From Muribaculum sp. (GTDB lineage: Bacteria > Bacillota > Clostridia > Lachnospirales > Lachnospiraceae): a stretch of 43,731 bases of DNA. The notes beneath the pieces were generated by a model. It saw only the letters and a list, made by a program, of their open reading frames with translations. It was not told the origin of the DNA and searched no databases. Below, piece by piece: positions 26,525 to 36,758 of the stretch. The DNA lies in contig JAMPGV010000020.1 in the NCBI GenBank assembly GCA_023663735.1, positions 1 to 43,731 on the forward strand, written 5' to 3'. The translations under genes and the position numbers were made by a program. Within the stretch, counting starts at the first letter, position 1, and the number at the start of each line of letters is the position of its first letter.

Positions 26525-27982
26525 TTAGTATTTGCCAAATCCGTCGTCAAAGGAAATGATCTGCTCGCTGGCACTCATACTGGAGGAAGATCCCTTATAT
26601 GCCATACTCGAGCTGCCGTTGCCCAGATTGTAGATGGAAAGCATCTCGCGCATTCTGGAAGCCTGATTGGACAGTTCTTCGCTGGCGGACGCACACTCCT
26701 CGCTGGTAGCGGAGTTGGTCTGCACCACCTGAGACACCTGCGTGATGGCCTGCTCCACCTGAGCAACTGCGGTTGCCTGATAGTTGGAGGACTCTGCGAT
26801 ACCGTTGATGATCATCTCGCTGTCCTGAACCACCTTGGTGATTTCCTCCATTGCCTTGGACGTATCGTCCACGATCTTGGAACCGGCAGCCACTTTCTCG
26901 ATGGAATCCTCGATCAGCTCGGCGGTCTCTGCGGACGCTGCGGCGCTCTTTGCCGCAAGGCTTCTTACTTCCTCTGCCACAACGGCGAATCCCTTGCCGG
27001 CCTCGCCCGCTCTCGCTGCCTCTACGGCCGCGTTCAGTGCAAGAATATTGGTCTGGAATGCAATGTCGTCGATGGTCTTGATAATCTTGGAAATGCTCTC
27101 GGAGGACTTGTTGATATCCTGCATGGATTTCATCATTTCCCTCATCTGCGCGTTACCCTGTTTTACATCATCCATTGCGCTGACAACCAGACGGGCTGCC
27201 TGATTGGCCTGCTCTGCGTTCTGTTTGGTCTTCTCGGCGATCTCGTTGATGGATGCGGTGATCTCCTCGATGGCGCTCGCCTGCTCGGTGGAACCCTGCG
27301 CCAATGCCTGACTCGCGCTGGCCACCTGAGAGGAACTTACGGTCACATGGGAACCTGCGTCGCTGATGTTGGACAAGGTATGCAGATTGTCTTCCACCAG
27401 TTTCTTTAAGGAATTGCCCAGCAGATCTTCCGGAGACTTGGGAACCACATTGACGGTCAGGTTGCCGTTTGACACTTCCTCGGCAATCTTGGACTGGTAT
27501 TTAATATTTTCAATTACTTCCGTATATTTATCTACCAGTTCACCAAACTCATCGTCATGATATTTCACCAGCTCAATGTTCACCCGACCCATGGCAATAT
27601 CGCTGGCTGCACGCGAAAGCTGTGAAACGGATTTGTTGATAATCTTAATCAACGAAACTGCAATTAAAACAGTAACGATAACAGAAAACACAATCATTCC
27701 AAAGCTGACAATATTTGAAATATTAGCCGTTTTGTTGATCAGCTCCATGTCGTCTGTCTTGACTGCGGTAAGAGCATCCGTAAGCACTTTCGCCTTCGTT
27801 TCATCTGCTCCGATTTGCTGCAAGGTATCTTGAACCGTTGTAAACTCATCCGCCTGCATATCCGTAATGGCATTTGTGATCCTGCGCACGGAATACATCC
27901 CTACCACCACGTTGATGATCGTGAGTATAATCGGGATCGCAAAGCCAATAATCATTTTTGTTTTCATCTTCATGTTTTTCAT
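26525..27982 (-). CDS. Methyl-accepting chemotaxis protein with a very short sensor domain
   Basis: The 485-residue receptor has two membrane segments (about 10-30 and 89-113), a HAMP domain (about 114-165) and a full signalling domain with the conserved tip ([21 protein letters not shown] split here as [18 protein letters not shown]). The outside part between the membrane segments is only about 58 residues, too small for the usual dCache or four-helix sensors. No CheR-tethering pentapeptide is at the C-terminus. It is the last gene of the operon with cheW 13 bp upstream and feeds CheA. Confidence 0.95.
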   Translation of the reverse strand: MKNMKMKTKMIIGFAIPIILTIINVVVGMYSVRRITNAITDMQADEFTTVQDTLQQIGADETKAKVLTDALTAVKTDDMELINKTANISNIVSFGMIVFSVIVTVLIAVSLIKIINKSVSQLSRAASDIAMGRVNIELVKYHDDEFGELVDKYTEVIENIKYQSKIAEEVSNGNLTVNVVPKSPEDLLGNSLKKLVEDNLHTLSNISDAGSHVTVSSSQVASASQALAQGSTEQASAIEEITASINEIAEKTKQNAEQANQAARLVVSAMDDVKQGNAQMREMMKSMQDINKSSESISKIIKTIDDIAFQTNILALNAAVEAARAGEAGKGFAVVAEEVRSLAAKSAAASAETAELIEDSIEKVAAGSKIVDDTSKAMEEITKVVQDSEMIINGIAESSNYQATAVAQVEQAITQVSQVVQTNSATSEECASASEELSNQASRMREMLSIYNLGNGSSSMAYKGSSSSMSASEQIISFDDGFGKY

Positions 27983-27995
27983 TTTTTCCTACCTC

Positions 27996-28541
27996 TCATT
28001 CCTCTTCAATAATCATTTCGTTTGCCTGTTCCATAACCGATAAATCTTCGTCGTTCAACAATTTATCGGGATCCAGCAGAAGTTTGACGGAATCCCCAAC
28101 TTTGCCGATGCCATACACATACTTGTTCTGCACCTTGTCGGTACGTCCGATCGAAGGCGGCGGCAGTATGTTCTCTTCTTTGATCTCCACTACCTCCGCG
28201 ATCTTCTCCACGATCAGCCCTACCATCATGGTTTTTACATTGATGACTATAATACAGGTTCTGTCATTATACTCAAACGGCTCCTGCTTGAACCGCAGCC
28301 TGACATCCACAACGGGAATGACCTTTCCGCGCAGATTAATCAGCCCTCTGATATAATTTTCCGTCTCCGGAATCGCCGTGATGGCTTGGAGCTGTATAAT
28401 CTCATTCACATACTGAATGCCCAGACCGAAATACTCGTTTCCGGACTTGAAAGTCATATACTTGCCCTTCTGCGCATCGCGTTCCGACGAAACATCCTGA
28501 CTGTCATCAGCTTGCCTCTTCAATTCGCTTCCTGCCTCCAT
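27996..28541 (-). CDS. cheW: Chemotaxis coupling protein CheW
   Basis: CheW links receptors to CheA. The 181-residue protein has the CheW fold with YVNEIIQLQAITAIPETENYIRGLINLRGKVIPVVDVRLRF, seen as AITAIPETENYIRGLINLRG. About 25 extra polar residues are at the N-terminus. It starts 19 bp after cheA ends. Confidence 0.95.
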   Translation of the reverse strand: MEAGSELKRQADDSQDVSSERDAQKGKYMTFKSGNEYFGLGIQYVNEIIQLQAITAIPETENYIRGLINLRGKVIPVVDVRLRFKQEPFEYNDRTCIIVINVKTMMVGLIVEKIAEVVEIKEENILPPPSIGRTDKVQNKYVYGIGKVGDSVKLLLDPDKLLNDEDLSVMEQANEMIIEEE

Positions 28542-28560
28542 ATGCTTACCGTCCCTTTCT

Positions 28561-30735
28561 TTATTCTATTAATCCACCGGCATCCAATATCAAGGCGATG
28601 CTGCCGTCTCCGAGCTGCGTACAGCCCGAGAGTCCTTTCACCTTCTTGATATAAGATGGGATAGGTTTTACAACAATTTCCTGTTCCCCGATCAGTTTAT
28701 CCACAAGCAGGCAGACTTTCTTTCCTTCCACCTCCAGAATCAGCATCACGCCGTTCTCCACAGATTCCTGATAGTGATGCAGGCCGTACCACTTGCCCAG
28801 CCGGAGTACCGGATAACACTCTCCCCGTATCATAATATATTCATCCCCGTTGGGTTCATGAATCATCATATCTTCCCTTACGCGGACAAATTCCTGAATC
28901 GCACCCGTCTCCATGACAAATGCCGAGTTGCCGGTCTCCATGACGATGCCGTCGATGATCGCCAGCGTCAGCGGAATCTTTAAGCTCATGGTGCTGCCGA
29001 ATCCCGGCGTACTCTCAATCTCCAACGCGCCTCCGATCGCCTGAATGTTCCGCACTACCACATCCATGCCCACGCCTCGTCCGGAGTATTCCGTGATCTG
29101 CTCGTTGGTGGAAAATCCCGGCAGGGTGATGAACTGGTAAACTTCCTTGTCCGTGTAGGCGGAATCCGGTTTGCCATCTTCCAACAGCCCCTGCTTTTTC
29201 GCCTTGGCCATGATCTTATCCCGGTCAAGCCCTGAGCCGTCGTCCTGCACGCTGATCCACACCTTGCCGGCCTCGGTCTTGGCAGAAAGAATTACCTTGC
29301 CCTTCTCGGGTTTTCCGGCCTCTATACGTTCTTCCTTGCTCTCGATTCCGTGATCCACCGCATTTCTCACGATGTGCATCAGCGGGTCGGAGATATGCTC
29401 GATAATGTTCTTATCTACCTCCGTGTTCTCGCCGATCATCTCGAAGTCAATGTCCTTGCCCATCTTCCGGGACACGTCGAACACAATACGGTTCATCTTC
29501 TGGAATGTATTGGTCAGAGGCACCATCCGCATGGACATGATCACATCCTGCAGATCGGTAGAAATCTTGGACAGCTGCGACGCCGCCTTGTTGAAGTTGT
29601 CAAGATTCAGCCCCGGCACCTTCAAATCGGAGTTCTGAAGCACCACGGACTCCGAGATGACCAGCTCTCCGATCAGCTCCATCAGCTGATCCATCTTCTT
29701 GACATTGACGCTGATGAAAGAAGCCTTCTCGCTTTTCGCCTTGTCTTTTGCCAGCGTCTTCGGCTTGCCGGGCTCCTTGGACTTGATGACGAAATCACCG
29801 GGCGCCATCTGCGGCTTTGCGGGCGGCGGGGGCGCTTCGCTCCCCTCCTCTTTATTCCCTTCCTCCGCTTTCGTCTGCGCCTTATCCTCAATCTCCTCCA
29901 CGCTGGATTCCAGATCAATCTCTACGCTTTGACCGGCAAAGTCAAAGCCCTGTAGAAATTCCTCCGCCTGACACTCAAAGATATCCACCTGCTTGATGTC
30001 ATATCCCGTGCCGATGACTTGTCTAAGATCATCCTCCGTACACTGCGCCTGCAGCAGGATGCGGAATCCTTCCCTGAGAATCACCTCGGAACATCCCTCG
30101 TCGGAGAGGATATCCTCCGGCGAATAGAGCAGATCTTCCGCAAGCTCTTTCAGCGCGTACACCGTCTTGTAGGCATGAATATTGGCCATCTCCGTGTCCG
30201 GAAAGAACGTGAGGTAAATCTTGAAAAAATGACTGGCGCTCGTAGCCACCGGAGCAATATAAAAATGTTTAGGCTCCTCGTGTACGTTCTGGGGGATCAG
30301 TTCCTCCTCTCCCTCTCCGGACGCGCCGCTCTTGATTTTCTCCAAGAAGACGTCAATCCGTTTGATAATGTCGGTTGCATCCCCATCCGCAGGACTGCCG
30401 TTTCGGATCTTATCCAGCTCGTTTGTGATAAAGTCCTCAACCTCCAGTACATGCTCCACCAATTCCAGATGGGGTACATTCTCGGGATGGGATTCCCGCA
30501 GATAATAGAAAACGTCCTCCAGCTTGTGCGATATGGCGGTTATGTTGTCGAACATCATAATGCCGGATGAACCTTTGATGGTGTGCATGGTTCGGAAGAT
30601 CTCATTGATGCTGTCTTCGTCAAAACACTCTGCGTCCTTCTGGTCCAGAACCGTCTCCTGAAGCTGCTCCAGAAGCTGTTCATTCTCAAACAGATAGATG
30701 TCCAACATTCCTTCTGTGTTAAATTCTTCAGCCAT
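28561..30735 (-). CDS. cheA: Chemotaxis histidine kinase CheA
   Basis: CheA autophosphorylates in response to receptor arrays and passes phosphate to CheY-type and CheB regulators. Domains in the 724-residue protein, in order: P1 HPt with His51 in MHTIKGSSG; a P2-like region (about 155-260); a charged and proline-rich linker (PPPPAKPQ); P3 dimerisation (about 340-410); P4 ATPase with N box IVRNAVDHGIE, then VQDDGSGLDRD and YSGRGVGMDVV; and C-terminal P5 CheW-like. AAGGAG precedes the ATG. It starts 44 bp after the cheY-like gene. Confidence 0.97.
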   Translation of the reverse strand: MAEEFNTEGMLDIYLFENEQLLEQLQETVLDQKDAECFDEDSINEIFRTMHTIKGSSGIMMFDNITAISHKLEDVFYYLRESHPENVPHLELVEHVLEVEDFITNELDKIRNGSPADGDATDIIKRIDVFLEKIKSGASGEGEEELIPQNVHEEPKHFYIAPVATSASHFFKIYLTFFPDTEMANIHAYKTVYALKELAEDLLYSPEDILSDEGCSEVILREGFRILLQAQCTEDDLRQVIGTGYDIKQVDIFECQAEEFLQGFDFAGQSVEIDLESSVEEIEDKAQTKAEEGNKEEGSEAPPPPAKPQMAPGDFVIKSKEPGKPKTLAKDKAKSEKASFISVNVKKMDQLMELIGELVISESVVLQNSDLKVPGLNLDNFNKAASQLSKISTDLQDVIMSMRMVPLTNTFQKMNRIVFDVSRKMGKDIDFEMIGENTEVDKNIIEHISDPLMHIVRNAVDHGIESKEERIEAGKPEKGKVILSAKTEAGKVWISVQDDGSGLDRDKIMAKAKKQGLLEDGKPDSAYTDKEVYQFITLPGFSTNEQITEYSGRGVGMDVVVRNIQAIGGALEIESTPGFGSTMSLKIPLTLAIIDGIVMETGNSAFVMETGAIQEFVRVREDMMIHEPNGDEYIMIRGECYPVLRLGKWYGLHHYQESVENGVMLILEVEGKKVCLLVDKLIGEQEIVVKPIPSYIKKVKGLSGCTQLGDGSIALILDAGGLIE

Positions 30736-30779
30736 TTTCTTCTCCTTCCCCGTATATTTTTGAAAGCCTCTGCAGTCCG

Positions 30780-31172
30780 CTAAATCAGATTCAGCTTCTT
30801 CAGCGCCTGTTCAAACCTTTCCTGATTGATCGGCTTTCCCGAATATACGGTACAGCCAAGCTCAAATGCCATCTTGACATTCTGCTCGTCGTTGAGAGCC
30901 GTGGTCATAATCACCTGCACCGCCTTGTCCGTCGGAATGCATCTCTCTTTCTCCAAATTCCGGATGGCCTGCAATGCCTGATAGCCGTCCATGACGGGCA
31001 TCATGATGTCCAGACAGATCAAGTCATACGGCTCGCCGTCTTCCAAGGCCATCATAAAGGCGTCCACGGCTTCCATCCCATCCACAGTCACATCACATTC
31101 GCCGTACTTTGACAGGAAATTCACCATGAACTTTCTTGTCGCAAAATCGTCCTCTGCCAGTAAAATCTTCAT
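30780..31172 (-). CDS. CheY-like single-domain response regulator
   Basis: The 130-residue receiver has Asp8/Asp9, phospho-acceptor Asp55 in LICLDIMMPVMDG, Thr in MTTA and Lys in SGKPI. Position between cheB and cheA suggests it takes phosphate from CheA. It has no output domain. Whether it acts on a flagellar motor or as a phosphate sink is unknown; no flagellar genes are in the window. Confidence 0.93.
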   Translation of the reverse strand: MKILLAEDDFATRKFMVNFLSKYGECDVTVDGMEAVDAFMMALEDGEPYDLICLDIMMPVMDGYQALQAIRNLEKERCIPTDKAVQVIMTTALNDEQNVKMAFELGCTVYSGKPINQERFEQALKKLNLI

Positions 31173-31184
31173 GTCCTCTCTCCT

Positions 31185-32213
31185 TTACATTTTATTCAGC
31201 AATGAATAGGTTCTCTTGGGAATATCGGACAGTTTCTCCTGATATTCCACCGCCCCCATGTCATAGGCCACCTTCGGCATCCCATAGACCACGCAGGTCG
31301 ATTCGTCCTGCCCTATGGTTCTTGCGCCCGCCTGTCTCATGGCGAGCAGTCCCTTGGCTCCGTCGCCGCCCATTCCGGTCAGGATAATTCCGATAGCGTC
31401 CTTCCCTGCCATCTTGGCGACGGAATGAAAGAGTACATCCACGGACGGACAATGCCCGTTTACCCGCTCTCCCTTTCTGCACTCCACCTGATAAACGCCG
31501 TTTACTTTCACCAAATGCATATGCATGTCTCCGCCCGGTGCAATCAGCATATGACCCGGCATCACCCGGTCTCCGGTCTGCGCTTCCTTTACCTGAATCC
31601 GGCACTGATCGTTCAGCCTCTTGGCATACATCTGGGTAAACCCGGGCGGCATGTGCTGCACCACCACGATGCCGGGAATATCCGTTCCGAATTCTTTCAC
31701 CACCGCGAAGATTGCCTCCGTCCCTCCGGTGGAGGCGCCGATGGCCACCAGCAGATTCTTGCCCTTGACTGGCGCAAACTGATTCTCCTGCGCCATCACC
31801 ACTTTTTTAATATTGCCGATTTTTGCCGTGGAAGCAATTTTAATCTTCACCAGAAGCTCATTCTTGATGAAATCTTCCAGCTGGGCGCGGCTCGACACGG
31901 CCGGCTTCGCCACGAAATCCACCGCTCCCGCGCTGAGTGCGTCGAACACCTTGTCGCTCAAAGAACTGATCACCACCACCGGAAGCGGATACTGGGGCAT
32001 CAGCTTGCGCAGAAACTCAATTCCGCTCATCCGCGGCAGCTCCACGTCCAGCGTCATAACATCCGGCTTGCACTTGATGATCGCATCCCGGGCCTCATAG
32101 GGATCCCGGGCGGTTCCCACCACTTGTATCGCAGGATCTTTGTTCAAATTCTGTACCAGAAGTTCCCTGAACACGATGGAATCTTCCACAATCAAAACCC
32201 TGATTGGCTGCAT
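31185..32213 (-). CDS. cheB: Chemotaxis methylesterase CheB
   Basis: CheB removes methyl groups from receptors when phosphorylated. The 342-residue protein has an N-terminal receiver (Asp56) and a C-terminal esterase with Ser161 in GASTGGT, His187 in VVQHMPP and Asp284 in GMGGDG. It follows cheR by 9 bp. GGAGAG precedes the ATG. Confidence 0.97.
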   Translation of the reverse strand: MQPIRVLIVEDSIVFRELLVQNLNKDPAIQVVGTARDPYEARDAIIKCKPDVMTLDVELPRMSGIEFLRKLMPQYPLPVVVISSLSDKVFDALSAGAVDFVAKPAVSSRAQLEDFIKNELLVKIKIASTAKIGNIKKVVMAQENQFAPVKGKNLLVAIGASTGGTEAIFAVVKEFGTDIPGIVVVQHMPPGFTQMYAKRLNDQCRIQVKEAQTGDRVMPGHMLIAPGGDMHMHLVKVNGVYQVECRKGERVNGHCPSVDVLFHSVAKMAGKDAIGIILTGMGGDGAKGLLAMRQAGARTIGQDESTCVVYGMPKVAYDMGAVEYQEKLSDIPKRTYSLLNKM

Positions 32214-32222
32214 AATTCTCTC

Positions 32223-33035
32223 CTACCCTTCCCTTTTTCTGAATATCGACGGTTGGATAATTTCAAACGGCGTATAACTCCGGTCAAGCGTCTCGGTTGT
32301 GCCGATAAAGAAATATCCTCCCGGCTCCAGAACGTCATAGACTCTCTGCGTCAGATCACGTTTGGTCTCCTCATTAAAATATATCATAACATTCCGCAAA
32401 AATATAGTATGTAATTTCTTTTTGAACGGCAACGGATCCATCAGGTTTAATTTTCGGAAGATAACCTCCTGCTTCAGCTCCTCCTTCACCTGATACTGAC
32501 CGCCCGCAGTCCGCTTGAAAAAGCTCCTCTTCCACTGGTCGGGAAGGCTCTGAATCCTGTCCGCGCTGTAAACGCCGGCCATGGCTTGCTGCAGCGCCTT
32601 GGTGGAAATATCCGTGGCAAGGACTTTGGTATCCCACTGATTCCTCTCCAGCCCAAAGAACTCTGCCAGCACCATGGCGATCATATACGGCTCTTCGCCC
32701 GTGGACGCCGCGCCGCACCAGATCCGCAGATCCTTGCGCCCTGCCTCCTTCTTCCGCAGATAGGGAAGCACAACACTCTTGAAATAGTCAAAATGCTCAA
32801 ACTCCCTCATAAAATAGGTGTGGTTGGTGGTCAGGTAATTGACAAGGATCTTCTCCTTGCTCCCTGTCGTGTCCCTCTCTACATCGTCCATAAAAGCATG
32901 AAAATTCGGGTATCCGTTATGCTTTAAATGATTCTCCAGCCGCCCGTTCACAATGACTTTCTTCTGGCTTAACTCAATGCCGTAGCGCTGTTTCATAAAC
33001 GTTACAATCCTAAAAAATTCCTCATCCGTTATCAC
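32223..33035 (-). CDS. cheR: Chemotaxis methyltransferase CheR
   Basis: CheR adds methyl groups from SAM to receptor glutamates. The 270-residue protein has the N-terminal helical domain and SAM-binding domain with RIWCGAASTGEEPYMIAM, LATDIS and FLRNVMIYF. A GTG at 33035 with GGAGG 8 bp upstream is the best start; a TTG six codons earlier is less likely as it overlaps the Shine-Dalgarno site. Confidence 0.96.
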   Translation of the reverse strand: MITDEEFFRIVTFMKQRYGIELSQKKVIVNGRLENHLKHNGYPNFHAFMDDVERDTTGSKEKILVNYLTTNHTYFMREFEHFDYFKSVVLPYLRKKEAGRKDLRIWCGAASTGEEPYMIAMVLAEFFGLERNQWDTKVLATDISTKALQQAMAGVYSADRIQSLPDQWKRSFFKRTAGGQYQVKEELKQEVIFRKLNLMDPLPFKKKLHTIFLRNVMIYFNEETKRDLTQRVYDVLEPGGYFFIGTTETLDRSYTPFEIIQPSIFRKREG

Positions 33036-33070
33036 TGTTCTTACCTCCGTCAAAGTCGATCTGCTCTCAC

Positions 33071-34126
33071 TCAGCTTAATTGACGCGATATTTTACAGCA
33101 TATGTCAACAATGTCGGGATTAAACCTCGTTCCCCTCTCCCTGCACAAAACAGCAAGGGCGTCCTCCCGGTCTCCTCCGCCCGTCAGCGTACAGAACCGG
33201 TCCGTCAGCGCAACAATCTGTGCAGCCAGAGGAATCTCGTCCCCTTTAAGCCCCTCCGGATAACCGCTTCCATCCCAATTTTCATGGTGATAGTGGGCTA
33301 TATCTGCCGATATACTGATAAAATCATTATAATCATCACTTCCGCCAAGATCCTGCAAAAGTTTGGCGCCCACCTTTGTGTGGCTCTGCATCTGCGCCTC
33401 CTCCTCGGCAGTCAGAGGCGTCTCCTTCCGCAAAAGCTCTCCCGGCACACCAATGTTGCCGATGTCGAAGAGCGCCGATGATATTTCTATGGTGTCGATA
33501 TAACTATCGGAAATGATTCCCTCAAACAGGGGGGAAAGCTGCATTGCCTGCGCCAGCGTCCGGCAGTTGCCGCGCAGCCTCTCCCGGTATTCCCGCTCGG
33601 CGGGAGAATGACGGGATGCAATATCCGCCAGAGCATACAGGATGTTTTTCTTCTCCTGCTCCATCTGCCGCAGCTGCTCGCTGACGGAAACCTGCAGCCT
33701 CCTGTTCATCTCCATTAACTCGCTGGTCATCTCATAGAGCCGCAGATGCACGCCCACCCGAGCCTGCACCTCCTCCGTGATAAAAGGCTTCGTGATATAA
33801 TCCGCCCCTCCGGCGGCAAAGCCCTTCACGATATCCGAAGAACCGTCGTGAGCCGAGATGAAAATCACGGGAACGCCCGCCATCGCCTTCTTTTTCTTGA
33901 GAAGCCCGCACAGCTCATAGCCGTTCATTCCCGGCATCGAGATATCCGTCAGGACAAGCTGCGGCATATGCTCTTTCACAAGCTCCAGCGCGGTCTCCCC
34001 GCTGTCGGCCAGAACGGGGCGACACCCCATATCGCGTATGATCTCCTGCAGGATGACCCGGTTGACCTCCACGTCATCCACAATGAGAACCGTCCCTCTC
34101 TCCGTGTCTTTCTCCCCGTAGCTCAT
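33071..34126 (-). CDS. Response regulator with a degenerate HD-GYP domain
   Basis: The 351-residue protein has an N-terminal receiver (Asp61 in VLTDISMPGMNG), a coiled-coil linker (about 135-165) and an HD-GYP-like domain. The metal-binding HDIGK of active cyclic-di-GMP phosphodiesterases is FDIGN here (220-224), and the late DxxDA-type aspartate is lost in LTDRFCTLT. HHENWDGSGYP (280-290) is kept. So it may bind but not cut its ligand. Its start overlaps the kinase stop (ATGA), which makes it the kinase's probable partner. Confidence 0.9.
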   Translation of the reverse strand: MSYGEKDTERGTVLIVDDVEVNRVILQEIIRDMGCRPVLADSGETALELVKEHMPQLVLTDISMPGMNGYELCGLLKKKKAMAGVPVIFISAHDGSSDIVKGFAAGGADYITKPFITEEVQARVGVHLRLYEMTSELMEMNRRLQVSVSEQLRQMEQEKKNILYALADIASRHSPAEREYRERLRGNCRTLAQAMQLSPLFEGIISDSYIDTIEISSALFDIGNIGVPGELLRKETPLTAEEEAQMQSHTKVGAKLLQDLGGSDDYNDFISISADIAHYHHENWDGSGYPEGLKGDEIPLAAQIVALTDRFCTLTGGGDREDALAVLCRERGTRFNPDIVDICCKISRQLS

Positions 34127-35589
34127 ATGTCCGCCTCCTTTGCCTCAAAGAAAGGCTTTAATTTGTCATACTCAGCCGCCGTCTGGTCATAATTCTCCTT
34201 CTGAACCGCCATCTTTAATTTCAAGAGGCTCCTGCTCACTTCCCGCGGCGCTCCCTCTGCAAGCTGGCGGATGGTCTCCATGAACATCTCCGCCTTCTCC
34301 CAGTTATCCATCTCCACACACAGAATCAGTTTCGAGAGATTCCGCCGAAGAGCCGCTTGATTCTCCGGACTCAAATACCTCTCCGCAGCTCCGTCGTCCT
34401 CCTCTTTCACGGGCGGCGGCACCGCCGTGTGGGGCAGTATCGGCGTCTGCATGGTGATCGTCTGCGGTTCGGCCGCCTGCTCTCTCAAGGGCGCCTCCGC
34501 AGCTCCGGTTCCCACCCATATGGAGAAAGAAAAAGTGCTTCCCTTCCCCTTGGCGCTCTCCACATCAATCCGTCCGCCCATCAGCTCCACGAGCTGCTTG
34601 CAGATGTTTAAGCCCAACCCCGTACCGCCATATTTTCTGGAGATCGAGGCGTCCACCTGCGAAAAACTCTGGAACAATTTATCCCTGTCTTCCTCGGCGA
34701 TACCGATTCCCGAGTCGATCACGATGAAAAACAGTTCCACCCGGTCTTTCACCTGCGCTGTCTTGAGTACCTCCACCGTCACCTTGCCCGCGGCGGTGAA
34801 TTTCAGGGCGTTGGACAGAAGATTATTGAGAACCTGCTTGATCCTCAGTTCGTCTCCCACCACATACTCCGGTATCTGCGGGGATACCGTCATGAAAAAT
34901 TCCAGCCCCTTCTCCGTGATCTTATTGATATGGCTGGCCTTCACATGATCCAGCATATCCCGGAAGTGGAACCTGCGCGGCTCCAGCGTAAACTTGCCCG
35001 CCTCCAGCTTAGAGAAGTCCAGAATATTGTTGATAATCTTATGCATATCCTCGCAGCACCGCTCTATGATGCGCAGAGGCCTCTGCAGCTGTGCGTCCGT
35101 CTCCTTCTCTAGCAGATCCCGCACATTTCCAAGCACACCGTTGACCGGAGTCCGAAGCTCGTGAGTCACGTTCGCCACGAACTCCGACTTCACCTTCATC
35201 GCTTCCTGCGCTTCCTGCCTAACCTTCTCGATCTCCCTGTTCAGATATTCTTTCTCCAGCGTATCCGCAATCATGCAGACATACTTATCCGGACAGGCAC
35301 TGCTTTGCATAATCCGCACTTCTGCCGGAAAGCAGGTGCGGTTCTGCCGATAGGCCACAAGGTTAGCGGTATCATAACCAAATTGATACGCCGTCTCGAA
35401 GCCCTCCTCCGTCGTCTTGAATTCATTCGGAAAAATATCGCCGATATGCACGCCGCATAATTTTTCCGCATATTGCAGTTTCGTCTCCGCAGAAGCATTC
35501 GCATATGAGATCACGCCTTTTTCGTCAAATATGAGAATCATTTCCAGCGCATCCTGCGCAGGGAAAATATCGCATATTTCCTGCTCCAT
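34123..35589 (-). CDS. PAS sensor histidine kinase
   Basis: The 488-residue cytoplasmic kinase has an N-terminal PAS domain (about 10-110), a HisKA domain with His143 in FVANVTHELRTPVNG, and an HATPase with N box SNALKF, G boxes DSGIGI and GGTGLGL. No membrane segment is present. A C-terminal tail of about 90 residues looks helical and recalls an HPt domain without its histidine. GGGAGGG stands 5 bp before the ATG at 35589. It likely works with the HPt protein and the two regulators in the operon. Confidence 0.94.
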   Translation of the reverse strand: MEQEICDIFPAQDALEMILIFDEKGVISYANASAETKLQYAEKLCGVHIGDIFPNEFKTTEEGFETAYQFGYDTANLVAYRQNRTCFPAEVRIMQSSACPDKYVCMIADTLEKEYLNREIEKVRQEAQEAMKVKSEFVANVTHELRTPVNGVLGNVRDLLEKETDAQLQRPLRIIERCCEDMHKIINNILDFSKLEAGKFTLEPRRFHFRDMLDHVKASHINKITEKGLEFFMTVSPQIPEYVVGDELRIKQVLNNLLSNALKFTAAGKVTVEVLKTAQVKDRVELFFIVIDSGIGIAEEDRDKLFQSFSQVDASISRKYGGTGLGLNICKQLVELMGGRIDVESAKGKGSTFSFSIWVGTGAAEAPLREQAAEPQTITMQTPILPHTAVPPPVKEEDDGAAERYLSPENQAALRRNLSKLILCVEMDNWEKAEMFMETIRQLAEGAPREVSRSLLKLKMAVQKENYDQTAAEYDKLKPFFEAKEADI

Positions 35590-35663
35590 AAAATCCCTCC
35601 CAGACGAAAGCAAAGAGGCTGCAAAAGGAAATTATCTTTTTGCCGCCTGCTTTTCATACACTA

Positions 35664-36758
35664 TCATGCAAATGTGAACATCTTAATTACTTCCACAATA
35701 TTGAAGAAGTCTTCTTTCGCAAGCCCAAAACATTCCAGTACATCCGGCGAAAACTGTCCGCATTCGCCTTTCATAATCATATCATACGCCATGTTGTTGG
35801 CATATGGACTCTTATATACTCTAGGACTTACCAAAGCATCATAGACATCCGCAATAGCGACAATCTGAGCACTGATCGGAATCTGGTCTCCCACCAGATG
35901 ATCCGGATATCCTCCGCCGTCCCATCTCTCATGGTGCCATCGGCAGATCTCGTAACAATATCGGTAGAACTCATCCTTCTGCTGCTCGTCCTTGCAGAAC
36001 TTCTCAAGGATGTCACAGCCGATTGTGGTATGCGTCTTCATGACTTCAAATTCCTCCGGCGTCAGACGTGCCGGACCAGGCTTTAACAAAATCGCATCCG
36101 GAATTCCGATCTTGCCGATATCGTGCAGGGCCGCCGCCCTCGAAATCTCATCCACCTGATGTTCCGTCAACCCGTATTGCGGGAAATACTTCACCAGATA
36201 CTTGAGCATAATCCGGGTAAAATATTTGATCCGCCTGATATGTTCTCCCGTCTCCAGACTTCTGAACTCCACTACCGAGCTGAGCGCATCGATCATAAAT
36301 TCATTGCCTTCACGGATTTTCTTCTCCTGCGCGCGGATGGCCTGCTCCTGCTCCTTCAGGCGTTTCTCCATCTCGTGCTGGCTCTGATAGAGCTTGATAA
36401 TATTGTGCGCTCTGCGCTTCACGATATGCGGATAAAAAGGCTTGTGCATCACATCCGCTATACCGTATGAATATGCCTGTTCCTCACTGTCCTGAACCGC
36501 CTCGGCCGTAATCATGATCACGGGGATTTGATCCAGATACTGATGCTCATGCATATATTCCAGAAAACCGAAACCGTCCATGACGGGCATCACCACATCA
36601 AGCAGAATCAAGATGATGCCTTTGTTATTCTCCAGCTGTCCGATGGCCTCCTGCCCGTTGGCAGCCTCCAGAATATCATACTCCTTCAAAAAGATTCCGC
36701 CCAGTATCACGCGGTTCACTTCATCGTCGTCAACAATCAAAATCTTTGGCTTTTCCAT
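35664..36758 (-). CDS. Response regulator with an intact HD-GYP phosphodiesterase domain
   Basis: This 364-residue protein has a receiver (Asp54 in LLDVVMPVMDG), a coiled coil (about 125-150) and a canonical HD-GYP domain with HDIGK (212-216), HHERWDGGGYP (275-285) and IADVYDAL. It is expected to degrade cyclic di-GMP, or a related dinucleotide, under phosphorylation control. GGAG precedes the ATG. Confidence 0.95.
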   Translation of the reverse strand: MEKPKILIVDDDEVNRVILGGIFLKEYDILEAANGQEAIGQLENNKGIILILLDVVMPVMDGFGFLEYMHEHQYLDQIPVIMITAEAVQDSEEQAYSYGIADVMHKPFYPHIVKRRAHNIIKLYQSQHEMEKRLKEQEQAIRAQEKKIREGNEFMIDALSSVVEFRSLETGEHIRRIKYFTRIMLKYLVKYFPQYGLTEHQVDEISRAAALHDIGKIGIPDAILLKPGPARLTPEEFEVMKTHTTIGCDILEKFCKDEQQKDEFYRYCYEICRWHHERWDGGGYPDHLVGDQIPISAQIVAIADVYDALVSPRVYKSPYANNMAYDMIMKGECGQFSPDVLECFGLAKEDFFNIVEVIKMFTFA

